64,000 bases of DNA from Tridacna crocea (taxonomy: Eukaryota > Mollusca > Bivalvia > Cardiida > Cardiidae): the NCBI GenBank assembly GCA_943736015.1, contig OX031062.1, forward strand, positions 32,585,462 to 32,649,461. Direction: 5' to 3'. The translations under genes and the position numbers were made by a program. Position 1 is the stretch's first letter. Each line of letters starts with the position of its first letter. Below are positions 41,212 to 52,400 of this stretch, piece after piece. The notes below the pieces were generated by a model, which saw nothing but the letters and a program-made list of their open reading frames with translations, was not told the origin of the DNA and made no database searches.

Positions 41212-41440
41212 TTAACCCATTACCACACAATTCCTACTTTTGACGCCCCTGATAAAGAAGCCTTTTGAAAACACTGTGGGAAAAGGAGAAAATGCTGGTA
41301 ACCAGCATTTTCTCCTTTTCCCACAGTGTTTTCTACCCTTCCAAGAACAAATTTCTATTTTTCAGTCACCTTTATTTTGTCGTCTGCAAATGCTTTCAAT
41401 TTGGACCATTCCAAAATTGTCTCATGTGGTAATGAGTTAA
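41212..41440 (-). mobile_element. TTAA MITE, A-type, reference copy
   Basis: Intact example of the family: TTAA-CCCATTACCACAC at the left and GTGGTAATGAG-TTAA at the right. The left side runs ...AAGCCTTTTGAAAACACTG, then the arm GTGGGAAAAGGAGAAAATGC, TGGT, centre base A, and the exact reverse complement out to CAGTGTTTTC. The right side continues with ATTTTGTCGTCTGCAAATGC and TTTCAATTTGGACC. TTAA duplications and terminal CCC fit piggyBac-like elements. No copy encodes a protein, and ORFs with GKGENAG...FLLFPQCF are translations of the hairpin. Confidence 0.93.
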
Positions 41441-41603
41441 ACAACAGCAGGTATATACTATAGCTGATATTTGAAAAAATACAGATTATTATGTCAGAAT
41501 TTCTGTCAATTGGAAAAAGTACCAGTAGTGAAACTTCAGAGTGAATTTTCTATTTGTTTTTCATCACTCAGTGTGATTTATCTGTATCTATTGACACTGT
41601 TCC

Positions 41604-41805
41604 ACAATGCAAAACTTTACAAACTTGAGAAAAAAGCTTTTTAAAACATTGTGGGAAAAGGAGAAAATGTTAGAAACCATCATTTTGCCCTTTTCCAACA
41701 GTGCTATCAGGCCTATCAGAAACAAATCTGTTGGTTCAAGGCATAAAATCTATGTTTATTGCAAATTCTCCCAATATGGACTAGTCCAGTCTGGTAAAGA
41801 GTTAA
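41604..41805 (-). mobile_element. TTAA MITE, A-type, diverged tip
   Basis: Tip reads AAATGTTAGAAACCATCATTTT. Ends GGTAAAGAG-TTAA, sharing that TTAA with the next copy. Confidence 0.78.
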
Positions 41806-42034
41806 CTTGTTACTAAATAACAAAATTTTAGACTGAACCAAATTGAATGTATTGGCAGACAATAAATAATATATTGCTACACTGATGATGATTTCTGTCT
41901 TTGGTAGGCTGGTAAACATTGTGGGAAAAGAAGAAAATGCTTGTGACCAACATTTTCTTCTTTTCATATTGCCAGTATGTTTTCAAGAGGCTTCTCTGTC
42001 GGGGTCTGGTCTGGATTATGTTAGAATGGGTTAA
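41802..42034 (+). mobile_element. TTAA MITE, A-type
   Basis: Starts in the TTAA that ends the previous copy. Hairpin with mismatches (CTTGTGACCAAC), ATGGG-TTAA end. Confidence 0.78.
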
Positions 42035-42147
42035 CTTGATGCCTATCAGTCAAAAATGCATTTTCCTTTCAATATTTCAACTTCATGTTATTTGTACATG
42101 TTCCTCACATTTGTTTTGACTATTTAAATTATGTGTAAAGTGTAGGT

Positions 42148-42300
42148 GAACACTTTACCAAACAAAGCTGTTTGTAAGTTTACATGCATCAGTATTTTGT
42201 TCTTTTTCCTACATTGTTTTCCATCTTTCACAAGAAGAATTCTGTAGTTTTAGGCATATTCCTGTTTTCATCTATCTGCAAATGCTTTTGACAAGAAAAC
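42148..42300 (-). mobile_element. TTAA MITE, degenerate
   Basis: CACTTTACCAAACAAAG start, GTTCTTTTTCCTACATTGTTTTC remnant, GCAAATGCTTTTG. Confidence 0.5.
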
Positions 42301-42435
42301 GTTTTGTTATCAGCAACTGCTTGTAATTTGAACAACTATGACATGATGTAGTCCTGTGACAGTACGTATATACTCATGTTAAATTTGAAATTCACTATTC
42401 TGTTGAGTAATAACTTGTAAGATTGAGAGTCATTT

Positions 42436-42656
42436 TGACTCTTTACCACATAATCCTAACTCTTAACGACCTAAGAACGAAAGCCTTTGAAAACATTGTG
42501 GGAATAGGAGAAAATGTTGGTAACCAGCATTTTCTCCTTTTCCCACAGTGTTTTCTACCCTTCCCAAATCAAATTTAAATTTTTAGTCACATTTATTTTT
42601 TGTCATCTGCATATGCTTCCATTTGGACTAGTCCAAAGTAAAATGTAATTTGTTAA
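42436..42656 (-). mobile_element. TTAA MITE, A-type
   Basis: CTCTTTACCACAT start, hairpin with one or two mismatches, centre base A. Shares its last TTAA with the next copy. Confidence 0.82.
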
Positions 42657-42862
42657 CCTGTTCCCAAAAGGCAAATTTTGGACCAGACCAAATTCAAAAC
42701 ATTTTGCAGATCACAAATTGCTAAAAAGATGATTTTTCTATATAATAGGGTAGAAAACACAGTGGGAAAAGGAGGAGATGCTGGTTAACAGCATTTTCTC
42801 CTTTTGCCATAATGTTTTCAAAAGGCTTCATTAAAACCAGGGATTGTTTGGGAAAGGGTTAA
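42653..42862 (+). mobile_element. TTAA MITE, A-type
   Basis: TTAA-CCTGTTCCC ... GGGAAAGGG-TTAA. Tip GCTGGTTAACAGC, a compensated variant of the usual tip except for the lost centre asymmetry. Confidence 0.82.
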
Positions 42863-43050
42863 AGAGTTAAAACTGGAAATGACAGTGATTGATTTGAAAC
42901 CCTCCAAAACTTAAAATGCATTTTTCGACTAATGTAATTTGTACAATCTTGCAGCCATTTTACATGAAAATGGGAGAATGATTTGAATTTCATGAAATGA
43001 GTTAAGAATTAGGTAAAAACTCCTTGAAAATGCATGAAGATGGATCTTTC

Positions 43051-43265
43051 CTTTAACACACAGCATATCTCATCAAAACTGAAAGCATTTGCAGACGGCA
43101 AGTTTGTTGTGGCTCAAATGACACAGTTTTTCTATGATAGGCTAGAAAACTACGTGGAAAAAGGAGAAAATGCTGGTTACCAGCATTTTCTCCTTTTCCC
43201 ACAATGTTTTCAAAAGGCCTCTACCTCAGGGTTGTCAAAAGTCGTCATTATGTGGTAAAGGGTTA
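43051..43265 (+). mobile_element. TTAA MITE, A-type
   Basis: Left end eroded (CTTTAACACACAGC). Hairpin complete except ACGTGGAAAAAGG, centre base T; GGTAAAGGG-TTAA end. Confidence 0.82.
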
Positions 43266-43825
43266 AATTTCTATAGATTGATGGTTGATTTGATTTGTTG
43301 GTATTAATATTTGTAAGTTTATTTTTCTGTTGATGTATTGAAAGTTACCTATTGAAATTGTTAATGCATTTTCCTGGTTATTTGTAAAATTGATTCAGTG
43401 ACAATGTGTGTATATATGATGAATTTAATTTTATATAATTGCATCATGTTTAATGTAAATAAAGTATGGATATGTTTAATGCTCATTATGTTTTAATTTG
43501 CCATTAGAGGTGCCCATGGGCAAGGCACTGTAAAGGCAAACCCATTCCAGGTAATTTAAAGGAATTGCTAGCCGGAGTCCAGTCAGTAATTATCTTGTAT
43601 TCTCTCTCAACTAAACAAATATCCATAGAATAACTCCCATGATTGTGATACTTTTTTTTCGATATACCACAGACTGAATGAAAGAATTTTATATGGGTAA
43701 ACATAAAATTTTATGACACTGTCAACATTATTCATAATGCCATCATTACAACCAAACATTATCATCTGCAATTACTACTGAATTTGTGTTTTCCATTGTT
43801 AGAAATGATAAACACCCAAGAAATC
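43266..43825. other. Intergenic, no feature
   Basis: Between the zinc-finger gene and ARPC4. AT-rich, nothing recognised. Confidence 0.4.
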
Positions 43826-43963
43826 AGGGCCTGTACTCACAAACCATTCTTAAGAACCATTCAGTTTAGCCAATCAGAAGTTGTATTACTGACAAATTTA
43901 GAAAACTTGGAGAATAAGACTTGAGAATATTCTCAAGATTGGTAGGTGAATATGGCCCTGGAT
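43826..43963. repeat. AGGGCCTGTACTCAC fold-back, fullest copy
   Basis: Outer ends AGGGCCTGTACTCACAAACC and GGTAGGTGAATATGGCCCT pair, with ATTCTTAAGAA inside. The interior contains CAGTTTAGCCAATCAGAAGTT as in 8477-8633. Confidence 0.72.
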
Positions 43964-44634
43964 ATTGAGAGGTTAACTAATACTGTACTGACACAGTATT
44001 GTTATACACCCAAAATGTCTAACTGGATTATGAGAGCTGATATTTTTTTCGCCATGGCTCGACAGTTATCAGTTCTTTTATCTTTGTCAGATATTTTTGA
44101 TGTACAACAAAACTATGTATGTATGGAATATATCGCTCCACAACATCCTTTCACATTTTAGATTGTAAGACCCAATGAAATCGCTCTCAAAGCTGTCCTG
44201 ATCTTGAAAGCGTGATGTACAGTGGACAAACTTGTAAATTGGCGGTGGCCAGTGTACCTATCTACGCATTCCTGGAGTTCATTTTGCCAGTACTCTTTCT
44301 TCTCAAGTCATTTGCTGCTTTTCTACATAACCATCGTTGAAAGTCATCAGCCTGTAAGATCAAAAGTAAAAAATCGGCAGAAAGGTCAATTGCTGTTGAA
44401 TGTTGAATAAATTATACCTGCAATTTTACTTTTCCAAAAATGTTACCAGAGCAAGATCAAATTAACACAAACGTGTTTGATACAGGGTTACGTTCAATAA
44501 TTATTATCTCATGACACAACTTTTAGTGATCATCTTCAGAACAATTTTGGCTGAATTCAAGACAATATAAATTGAGGTAAGTGACAAGAGAAATGGTGAA
44601 AAAATTGCTTTAAAGAATGACCATTACAAGCAAT
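43964..44634. other. Intergenic, no feature
   Basis: A 71-codon plus frame (43946-44161) has no recognised domain, and no repeat copy was identified. Confidence 0.4.
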
Positions 44635-44854
44635 TTAACTTTTTACCACACAATCCCAACTTTCAATGACCCTTTGAAAAAAGCATTTTGAAAATATTGT
44701 GGGCAAAGAAGAAAATGCTGGCAACCAGCATTTTCTTCTTTTCCCACAATATTTTCTATCCTTCCCAAAACAAATTACATCATTCATTCACTTTTATTCT
44801 GTCGTCTGCTAAAGCTTTTAATTTGAACAGCAAATCTTGTTGTTTAGCAGAGTA
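44635..44854 (-). mobile_element. TTAA MITE, A-type
   Basis: TTAA-CTTTTTACC start. Arms pair through GGGCAAAGAAGAAAATGCTGG with mismatches, centre base A. Right end eroded. Confidence 0.78.
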
Positions 44855-44995
44855 AAATTTTAGCCACAATATTTTCATAAGAAGTCTATTGCCTTTATTG
44901 TTTTGCCTAATAATGGGTATCAAATATAAAATGATAAATTATGCCATTAAACTTTAATCAAACAGTACGAGTAAGTGAGCTACCACTTTTCCTTT

Positions 44996-45950
44996 GATTT
45001 TATGGTCTAGGGGAGAAAACCCGTACAGGCTTAAACTCAAAATTTCCAAGAGTGACCTCCCTTATTGTGACGAATTTCAAACCTGTCCTCATGCCGTCAT
45101 GGATGAAACGTTCAAGACTCACCGAATCGCATACTGCAACAGATGCTCGAGATTGTGAACTTTAGTTTTGTTTATGTCGCTGATAAACATAATCCATGAA
45201 ACATGAAACGATTCCTGCTATTGCCACACCTTGGCTAATACATGTACTTCAGAGATGTACACGTGTATCCCTTTCCTGTACATAGTCGCTGAGAAATATT
45301 CGATTTTAGGTAGAAGCATGAAATCAACACACATGGCCCTGATTATTCTTGTTTTCAGTCAATTTAAAGTTGGATATTGAACTCACCCTTATCCTACTCT
45401 CGGAAAAATTGACGATATTGTAGAACCTTGAAAGAAGGAACCATGACCTAAATGTGTGCACAGCGATATCGTTTATTTCTACGCCGGGTTTGTTTAGTGA
45501 TAGAAGTGGATAGTCTATTTATTGTTTTTTTTCCTCAAATCTTTTATCATCTAAATTAACCTTACTTACTGTGTAGGATCTTTTCTCTAATAAGCAAACC
45601 GATAATTCCGAACTTTGAATTTTGGCGGATGTTGTTTTTACAAATTTGATGAAATACAAGGGAGACTACTGTCAGGTAACGAACTATCATTCATCTTCTT
45701 TTTAACCACTTTTTTTTCTCTTGCCTGCTGTCATGGCCTCCTCGTAACTGTAATTCTATATAAAATGTAAAATTCTATAATGATACATACCAATTAAGCT
45801 GAAAAAAAAAAAGTTGCTACAAGTCGTCCCTTCATACTTTACGGTGTACTTGTTTTTATTCGTCTTTGGTTTTAGGCTGCATTTTTTACAGGGGGCGCGA
45901 CTCTGGTATGACATAAGTAAATACGGGTTTTCTCCCTTAAACCATAGATT
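44996..45950. mobile_element. ~960-bp TIR element, copy 2
   Basis: ATGGTCTAGGGGAGAAAACC at the left and GGTTTTCTCCCTTAAACCAT at the right. Inverted relative to 11682-12652. No transposase ORF. Confidence 0.7.
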
Positions 45951-45967
45951 TTTTAAAAATTCAGTAT

Positions 45968-45988
45968 GGGGGGGGGGGGGGGGGGGGG
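45968..45988 (+). repeat. G21 homopolymer
   Basis: Uninterrupted run of 21 G just outside the TIR element. The length is likely to be unreliable in assembly. Confidence 0.9.
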
Positions 45989-46005
45989 TCTATGATATTT
46001 GCGAA

Positions 46006-46056
46006 ACGATTTCAATTTTGGACAAGTCTAAAAGTTTTTCTTTGGTCAAGTGTTAA
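46006..46056 (-). mobile_element. TTAA MITE end fragment
   Basis: TTTCAATTTTGGACAAGTC ... GTGTTAA, directly followed by another copy. Confidence 0.55.
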
Positions 46057-46308
46057 TCCTTTACCACACAATTCCAAGTTATAACTACCTTGAGAAGTAT
46101 GTCGTTTGAAAACACTGTGAGAAAAGGAGAAAATGCTGGATACCATCATTTGCTTCTTTTCCCACAATGTTTTCTACCCTTCACAAAGCAAATTTCAAAT
46201 TTCTAATCTGTCTATCATACACCAAACTCATCATTTAAGTCACAAATTTAATTTGTCGTCTGCTTCGCTTTCAATTTTCACAAGTCTCATATTATGACAC
46301 TTGGTTAA
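46053..46308 (-). mobile_element. TTAA MITE, A-type, with internal insertion
   Basis: TTAA-TCCTTTACC start. Tip GCTGGATACCATC; an extra ~35 bp sits in the right half around ATCTGTCTATCATACACC. Confidence 0.75.
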
Positions 46309-46531
46309 GCCTTAACAAACGACAAAATTTTAGACTGGTCCAAATTGAAAGCATTTGCAAGGGGAAAAAATGAATGTGACTAAATAATTGCAATTTGTTT
46401 TAGGAAGGGAAGAAAACATTGTGGGAAAAGGAGAAAATGCTGGTTACCAGCATTTTCTCCTTTTCCCACAATGTTTTCAGTGGGCTTCTTTCTCAGGGTC
46501 ATTAAAAGCAGGGATTGTTTGGTTTAGGTTA
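46309..46531 (+). mobile_element. TTAA MITE, A-type
   Basis: TTAA then AACGACAAAATTTTAG (CTCTTTACC lost). Complete hairpin, centre base T. Confidence 0.85.
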
Positions 46532-46730
46532 AATACATCTGTTTATGATCCATTCTGATGACATTTAACTCTTTTCTAAATGAAAAAGAAAAACTGACCT
46601 GTCCATTTTCAAGCAATTGCAAAACAATTGTGGTTCTATATGATGAGAGTTGTCTAGAATTGGTGCATAACTTTGCAGTAACTGGAAACAAACAAAAAAA
46701 ACGCTGGTAACCGGAACAATTTCCTTTTGC

Positions 46731-46946
46731 TTAACTCATAACCAAAGGACAAAAATTTTAGGTTTCTCCAAAACCAAAAGCATTTGAAGATGACAATAAA
46801 AGTGACTGAAAATTTGAAATTTGCAGAAAACATCGTGGGAAAAGGAGAAAATGCTGTTTACCAGCATTTTCTCCTTTTCCCAAATGTTTTCTAAAGGCTT
46901 CTTTCTCAGGGTCTTCAAAAGCAGGGATTGTGTGGTAATGGGTTAA
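46731..46946 (+). mobile_element. TTAA MITE, A-type
   Basis: TTAA-CTCATAACC ... GGTAATGGG-TTAA. Hairpin with small gaps (GCTGTTTACCAGC). Confidence 0.85.
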
Positions 46947-47133
46947 ATGTTTTGGTAAACTATCATACATACCATCAGTGACATGCTTTCTGCCCAAAAG
47001 CAAGGTCTTTTCTTAATAAATATTTTCCATGCTAGTGTGAAATAACTTCAAAATACCCAACTGTTATTGGGGTATCTGGTACTCTGTCACACTTATAAAT
47101 AAAATACAGTTAATCTATAACCCAATAATGCCT

Positions 47134-47279
47134 AACAAGAAGCCAACATTTTCTCCTTTTCCTACAATGTTTTCTACCCTTCACAAAACAAATTTCAAAT
47201 TTTCTGTACCTATTATTTTGTTGTCTGCGAATGCTTTTGTGGACAAGTCTAAAATTTTGTGATTTGGCAACAAATTAAG
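47134..47279 (-). mobile_element. TTAA MITE, right half
   Basis: Begins at GCCAACATTTTCTCC in the right arm and runs to the GGCAACAAATTAA end. Left half absent. Confidence 0.72.
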
Positions 47280-47369
47280 AGAAGGTAATCAAGACTATTA
47301 TTTGGGTTACTCACTCCTGAAGACTTTTATTGTTTTACCAGACTTCAAACAGAGTTTATACTTGAATTA

Positions 47370-47600
47370 AGCTTTTACCACATAATTTTGACCATTTTCT
47401 GATGACCCTAGGAAATAAAGCTTTTGAAAACATATTGGGAAAAGCAGAAAATGCTTTTAACCTGAATCTTCTCCATTTTGCTACAATATTTTCTAGTCTA
47501 CCTTTGAAAAGGTGAGTTTCAGTTTTTGAATTAATTATATAATTTGTCGTCAATAAAAGCTGTCAATGTTGATATTAAGTCTACTACTTGGTGGATTTAA
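47370..47600 (-). mobile_element. TTAA MITE, diverged
   Basis: CTTTTACCACATAATTTTG start, tip AATGCTTTTAACCTGAATC. Shares its final TTAA with the next copy. Confidence 0.65.
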
Positions 47601-47818
47601 CACATTCCCAAATGACAAAATTTTAGGCTTGTCCAAATTGAAAGCATTTGCAGATGACAAAATAAAAGTGATTGAAAATTTGTTTTGTAAAGGATAGAAA
47701 ACATTGTGGGAAAAGGAGAAAATGCTGGTTACCAGCATTCTCTCCTTTTCCCACAATGTTTTCTAAAGGCTTCTTTCTCGGGGGCATCAAACATAGGGAT
47801 TGTGCGGTAATGGGTTAA
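47597..47818 (+). mobile_element. TTAA MITE, A-type
   Basis: TTAA-CACATTCCC ... GGTAATGGG-TTAA. Hairpin with one mismatch, centre base T. Confidence 0.88.
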
Positions 47819-47875
47819 TGCAATTTATGGGGATTATTTGGGATCTCCTTCAAAGACACATGTATATGTCCTAGG

Positions 47876-48400
47876 CCAGATTGGAATCTAGGCAGATCTG
47901 GAATCTCCCCTGACAAATATGGAATCTTCCTAGACTAAATTAAAATTAAAATTAAAATTACAATTTTATGTAGACCAGTGTAGATTTTTTCCCAATTTTT
48001 TTTAAATCTTATTAATCCACATGTGTTACAACTGAGAAGTATTTTTTGTGAAAGCAATTTATTTGTTATTCCCACAATTGCTCAGTTTACAACTGAGGAG
48101 TATTTTTCATTAAAGCAATTTATCTGTTATTCCCACAATTGCTCTATTTTCCATGTTGCATTTGTTTTTTTCTAAAGTGCAATCTTACTCAGAATTTCTG
48201 ATTAAACCTTATTCTATGTTGGGGTCTAAGTTAAATAAGATGGTTTATATGTAGTTGCTCCATATTAAATGGGAATATATTCCAATTTGGTCTTGGCAGA
48301 ATGTGGAGCTGCCTAGCCAAACTGGAACCTTATTTTAGTCTAGGCAGAATTCCAGTTTGGTCTTGGCAGATTCCGGATCTGCCTAGATTCCAGTTTGAAC
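47876..48400. mobile_element. ~520-bp TIR element with GATTCCAG ends
   Basis: TTGGAATCTAGGCAGATCTG at the left mirrors GGATCTGCCTAGATTCCAG at the right. Interior has (TAAAAT)n and two ~60-bp direct copies of ACAACTGAGRAGTATTTTT...CACAATTGCTC at about 48028 and 48089. Confidence 0.7.
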
Positions 48401-48502
48401 TACGATATATACAATGGTGTCATTATTGGTCTTATAGAAATAGATGAAGATCCTAATTACTTACTTATGAGTTGAAGGCCAAGATTTAATTTTTTAGCTT
48501 TT

Positions 48503-48729
48503 TTAACCCTTTTCCAAACGATAAATTTTGGACCCTTCCAAATCCAAAGAGTTTAAAGACAACAATTTTAAATTTGGAGAAAATGGCAGAAAGTTATCAA
48601 AAAGGGTAGAAAACACTGTGGGAAAAGGAGAAATTGCTCATTATGAGCAATTTCTCCTTTTCCCACAGTGTTTTCAAAATACTTTTACTGAGACACGTAA
48701 AAACCAGGGCTTGTTTGGGAAAGGGTTAA
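48503..48729 (+). mobile_element. TTAA MITE, C-type
   Basis: TTAA-CCCTTTTCC ... GGGAAAGGG-TTAA. Tip GAAATTGCTCAT, T, ATGAGCAATTTC: the CGT/ACG pair of other C copies is replaced by CAT/ATG, a compensated change. Confidence 0.9.
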
Positions 48730-48780
48730 GCATTTTACCAAAAAAAAGTTTGATTTATGGAAAAAAAAAATTTATAGGCC

Positions 48781-49008
48781 TATAACCCTTACCAAACAAT
48801 CCCTGGTTTTTATGACCCAGGGGACGAAGCATTCTAAAATACAGTGGAAAAGAGGAAAATGCTGACCAGTATGATCCATCATTTTTCCCACAATGTTTTC
48901 TACTCTTCTAAAGTCAACTTTCAATTTTTGAGTCGTGTTTATTTTATTGTCTGCCAATGCTTTCAATTTGGACAAGTAAAAAAAAAATTTGTCATTTGGT
49001 AGAGTTAA
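48781..49008 (-). mobile_element. TTAA MITE, A-type, damaged hairpin
   Basis: TAACCCTTACC start, right flank intact. Hairpin replaced by AAATGCTGACCAGTATGATCC. Confidence 0.72.
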
Positions 49009-49170
49009 AATCTTTGGTAAAACCAGGAATGGTAAATAAAACCTGTTAAAACAGTTCAATTTTGCATTGTGGAGGAGGGAATCGGGTTGGAAAAAAAAAA
49101 TACTGGGAAACGATATCTATGAAACCGACTATTGGAATAAGACAGAGAAAAGATTAATAGTGGGGGAAAG

Positions 49171-49181
49171 AAAAAAAAAAA
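49171..49181 (-). terminator. Pol III T-run terminator of tRNA-Tyr
   Basis: Eleven A on the plus strand give T11 on the tRNA strand, 3 nt after the tRNA 3' end. Confidence 0.8.
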
Positions 49182-49184
49182 GTA

Positions 49185-49273
49185 TCCCGCGAGCCGGATT
49201 CGAACCAGCGACCTAAGGATGACAGCTACAATTCCTCTACAGTCCTCCGCTCTACCAACTGAGCTATCACGGG
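49185..49273 (-). tRNA. tRNA-Tyr (GTA) with 16-nt intron
   Basis: Sequence begins CCCGTGATAGCTCAGTTGG (box A) and ends with CTGGTTCGAATCC (box B) and GCTCGCGGGA. The acceptor stem pairs CCCGTGA with TCGCGGG plus discriminator A. The anticodon loop CTGTAG/A is split by AGGAATTGTAGCTGTC one base 3' of the GTA anticodon, the canonical place for eukaryotic tRNA-Tyr introns. Mature length 73 nt. Its 5' end faces ARPC4, 132 bp from that ATG. Confidence 0.97.
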
Positions 49274-49375
49274 AGATGAAAATTACGGGGACTCAAATTG
49301 TACATAAACAGTAGAAAATATATACAGGATTTCCTTTTGTCCAAAAGGTGGCGCTGAATGAATGTTGTAAAATTT

Positions 49376-49384
49376 ACTTCCGGT
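49376..49384. promoter_or_regulatory. ETS-type ACTTCCGGT site near ARPC4 start
   Basis: ACCGGAAGT on the minus strand, 21 bp before the proposed ARPC4 ATG. ETS sites at this spot are typical of housekeeping promoters. No TATA box is visible between here and the tRNA gene. Confidence 0.45.
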
Positions 49385-49404
49385 GTAAATCTCAAGTTGG
49401 AAAT

Positions 49405-49407
49405 ATG
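49405..49407 (+). CDS. ARPC4: ARPC4 exon 1 (start codon only, candidate)
   Basis: GGAAATATG is followed by GTGGGT as donor. It has A at -3 and lies just after an ETS site. Phase and length agree, but other ATG|GT sites upstream of 53374 cannot be excluded. Confidence 0.5.
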
Positions 49408-52400
49408 GTGGGTGTTGCTTTTATTTAATTTCTTCTGTAACATTTTTCTTTCTAATCTTTGCGGACACTTTATATAAAATTTGAGGTCTCACTTTCAAAG
49501 TAGTGGCGGTGATGATTGAACAAGGACTTGAAGAACTAGTGTTTCGTTAAAAGACAAATCGTACCGGCGAAAATGCGGAAGTGTCTGAGAAGTCTGTTCA
49601 AATGATTGATTAAGGATTATTGATACTCTGAATGAAAGCATAAACATTGGCGTAGTGGCTTGCCTTTAATATCTAACCCTGAGAAAGTAAAAGCAATATC
49701 TTTGCAACCTGTCATTATTTTTAACCCAGTAGGTTGAACTGCAATTGAAGCCAAGTTTAATACCCTTCAAAATAGTGACGACCAGGTAGATCGAGGATGT
49801 TTATGTCCGAATTGACAGCCATAAAAATGATCGATAGCAATATTTTACCACTACAGCCATGAATGATACACTCATACCTGTCATGATCAATAGCTTTGTA
49901 ATCTTTTAGCTTGATAGTGCTCATATATGTTTTTCTTACTACATTTTATTATTTTTATGTTTATTATGTTTTTATTATTATATGGCCTTTTCTCATTTCT
50001 CCGTTCTTTCTCGCTTCTCCGTTCATGTACTAAATCGGAAGGAATAAGCGCTCGTGACGTTTTGTTCCACCCTGGTTCTATTCTACTCTGTCAGATATTA
50101 TGAATAACAACCTATCCTACATCGATACTATTTTTCTATCGAATAAGACACAAAAATGCAACAAAAGAGAGTAATTTTCACAGCTTGAAAGAAAAAATTT
50201 CATTAGATACAATAAAAAGCAAATTTTCAAAGTTTTTCAATATTAAATACGCCTAAAAGGGTTGTGTTTACCCTTTACTATGAATAAGCTAGTGCCTCTG
50301 AACAAGAGTATAGAATATTTATCAGTCTTTAGCGATCGGCCTTGACTTTCAATCAAATGAATGGAAAAATGAGAAAGTGGCCATACTACCCAGGTTGGCG
50401 AGGTAGGTTTGAAAAAATCCTCGGATCGAACCTTTTGATACAAATTATAGTGACTTTTTTTAGTTACAAGTTTGATTCAGATTTTATATTTGATCATTAC
50501 ACGAAAATTTTGATTCCTTGACTGAAAATGTGAATTTTGTGAGCTTATTTAGGCTAAGGTGAACGGAGAAAGGAGAACACAGTATATGTGCAAGACGGCG
50601 AGGGTGACGGATGTTTCAGTAACACACGAGTTCGGTAACATAGACTTATAGAGTAAATCGATTGGATGTTTCGGTAAAAAGCAATTATATTGTATTTAGG
50701 TTCTGTGACGTTCTTTAAACCTAATGTTGGATGGTCCTCGATGGTACCGCGGTACTTAATTTTGCCGAAAATTACTACATGATAGCAAACTCACATGTAT
50801 TATTTTCAAATACTGTAATAAACTGTTGCATGTAAAGTTAGAATAACTGAACTTTCAAAGCCGAATTCGTGTTTTTAAGACAAAATATCTAGGTCAAGCT
50901 AACATGATGATTACAGGTGCTCCGAAAGGAGTCCGCTATGGTACCGCGTTAACATTTGAAATTTGGAAAATCATAAAAAAATATGTGATTTTTTTCAAAG
51001 TATGAGTTAGTACCATAGTTTTTGTTTCCGGCGAGGACTATGGCACCATAGCAGATGACCTTTACTCGTCAAAAATAAATTGCCGGTGATTTGAAGAGTT
51101 GGGGGTAATTATTTTCAAAACATGGAGGAAAAGTGTGCTTTATCATTGCAATTTGTGAATATTGAAAGTAACTCATCATTTATGAAGAAATATCTATTAT
51201 TTTTGACTGATGCAATACAAAAAACACTTCTGCTCTCGATTTGAAAGAGTAAACAGTGGCTAGGTGGCGCTATGTATGCAAATTTGGTATTTTCCGGATT
51301 ACCGCGGTATCATAGATGACGCGGTACCAGCGAGGACCGCTATATGGCTTTTTTTTTTGTTCACACCTTTTACTTTTACACTTTTCACCCATTGATAGAT
51401 AGGTTCCAACCTTTTATTTTTTCATTCTCTACCCTTTTTTGCTTAATTGGCACTTCCACATGGTCAATACATACAGCATGAAATGGGGCACATAACAAAA
51501 ATATTATTTATGAAACATAATAGAAATTACAAATTAAGGTTTGAAATAACGAAGGCTTGATGAAAATATAGCCATGCATCGGGTGTAAAGAATGTCACAT
51601 ATATAATTGCTTTGTTACCGAAACATCCAATTGATTTACACTATAAGTCTATGTTACCAAACTCGTCTGTTACGGAAACATCCGTAAATCGACCGCGAGA
51701 CCCATTACACTTACCAGTGTATAAGCAACATGCTTCGATAGGTCCTTTTTCATGCTCGTTTTCCTCAGTTCAATACTTTTGGTTTAACCCTTTCCCAAAC
51801 AAGCCCTGGTTTTTATGTGTCTGCAGTAATTAAAAGTCTTGTGAAAACATTGTGGGAAAAGGAGAAATTGGTCATAACGAGCAATTTCTCTTTTTCCCAC
51901 AGTGTTTCCTACCCTTTTTGAGAACTTTCTGCCATTTTCTCAAAATCAAAAACTGTCGTCTGCAAACTCTTTCAGGTTGGAAGAGTCCAAAATTTGCCGT
52001 TTGGGAAAGGGTTAATTTAATAGTGATAAGAGGAAGGGCGGATTTTAAGTGGTGAGGGTAGTTCATTAGTTAGAACACCTAGTACCTAAGGGACCGTAAG
52101 GAATGGGGTGCCTTTTAGAATTAAAAGGGAAGGTGTGTAGTGATCAGTAGTAATGTCAAGCTGTCTGGGAAGCTCAGTAGTCTCAATATTGAGACGTTTA
52201 TGATGCTTCTACTCATATTTGGACATTAACAGTGCACCACACCATCTCAAATCCTTTATGAATTTTCCAGTATTAAAGGCATTATCTACAGCTAGATGAT
52301 ATTCTACAAATACTCATCTATCTAGGACCAGAGCTGGACCACTATTCTACGCGACAACCGTTGCTTTGGATTTCAAACTATAACGTTTACTCTATAAAAC

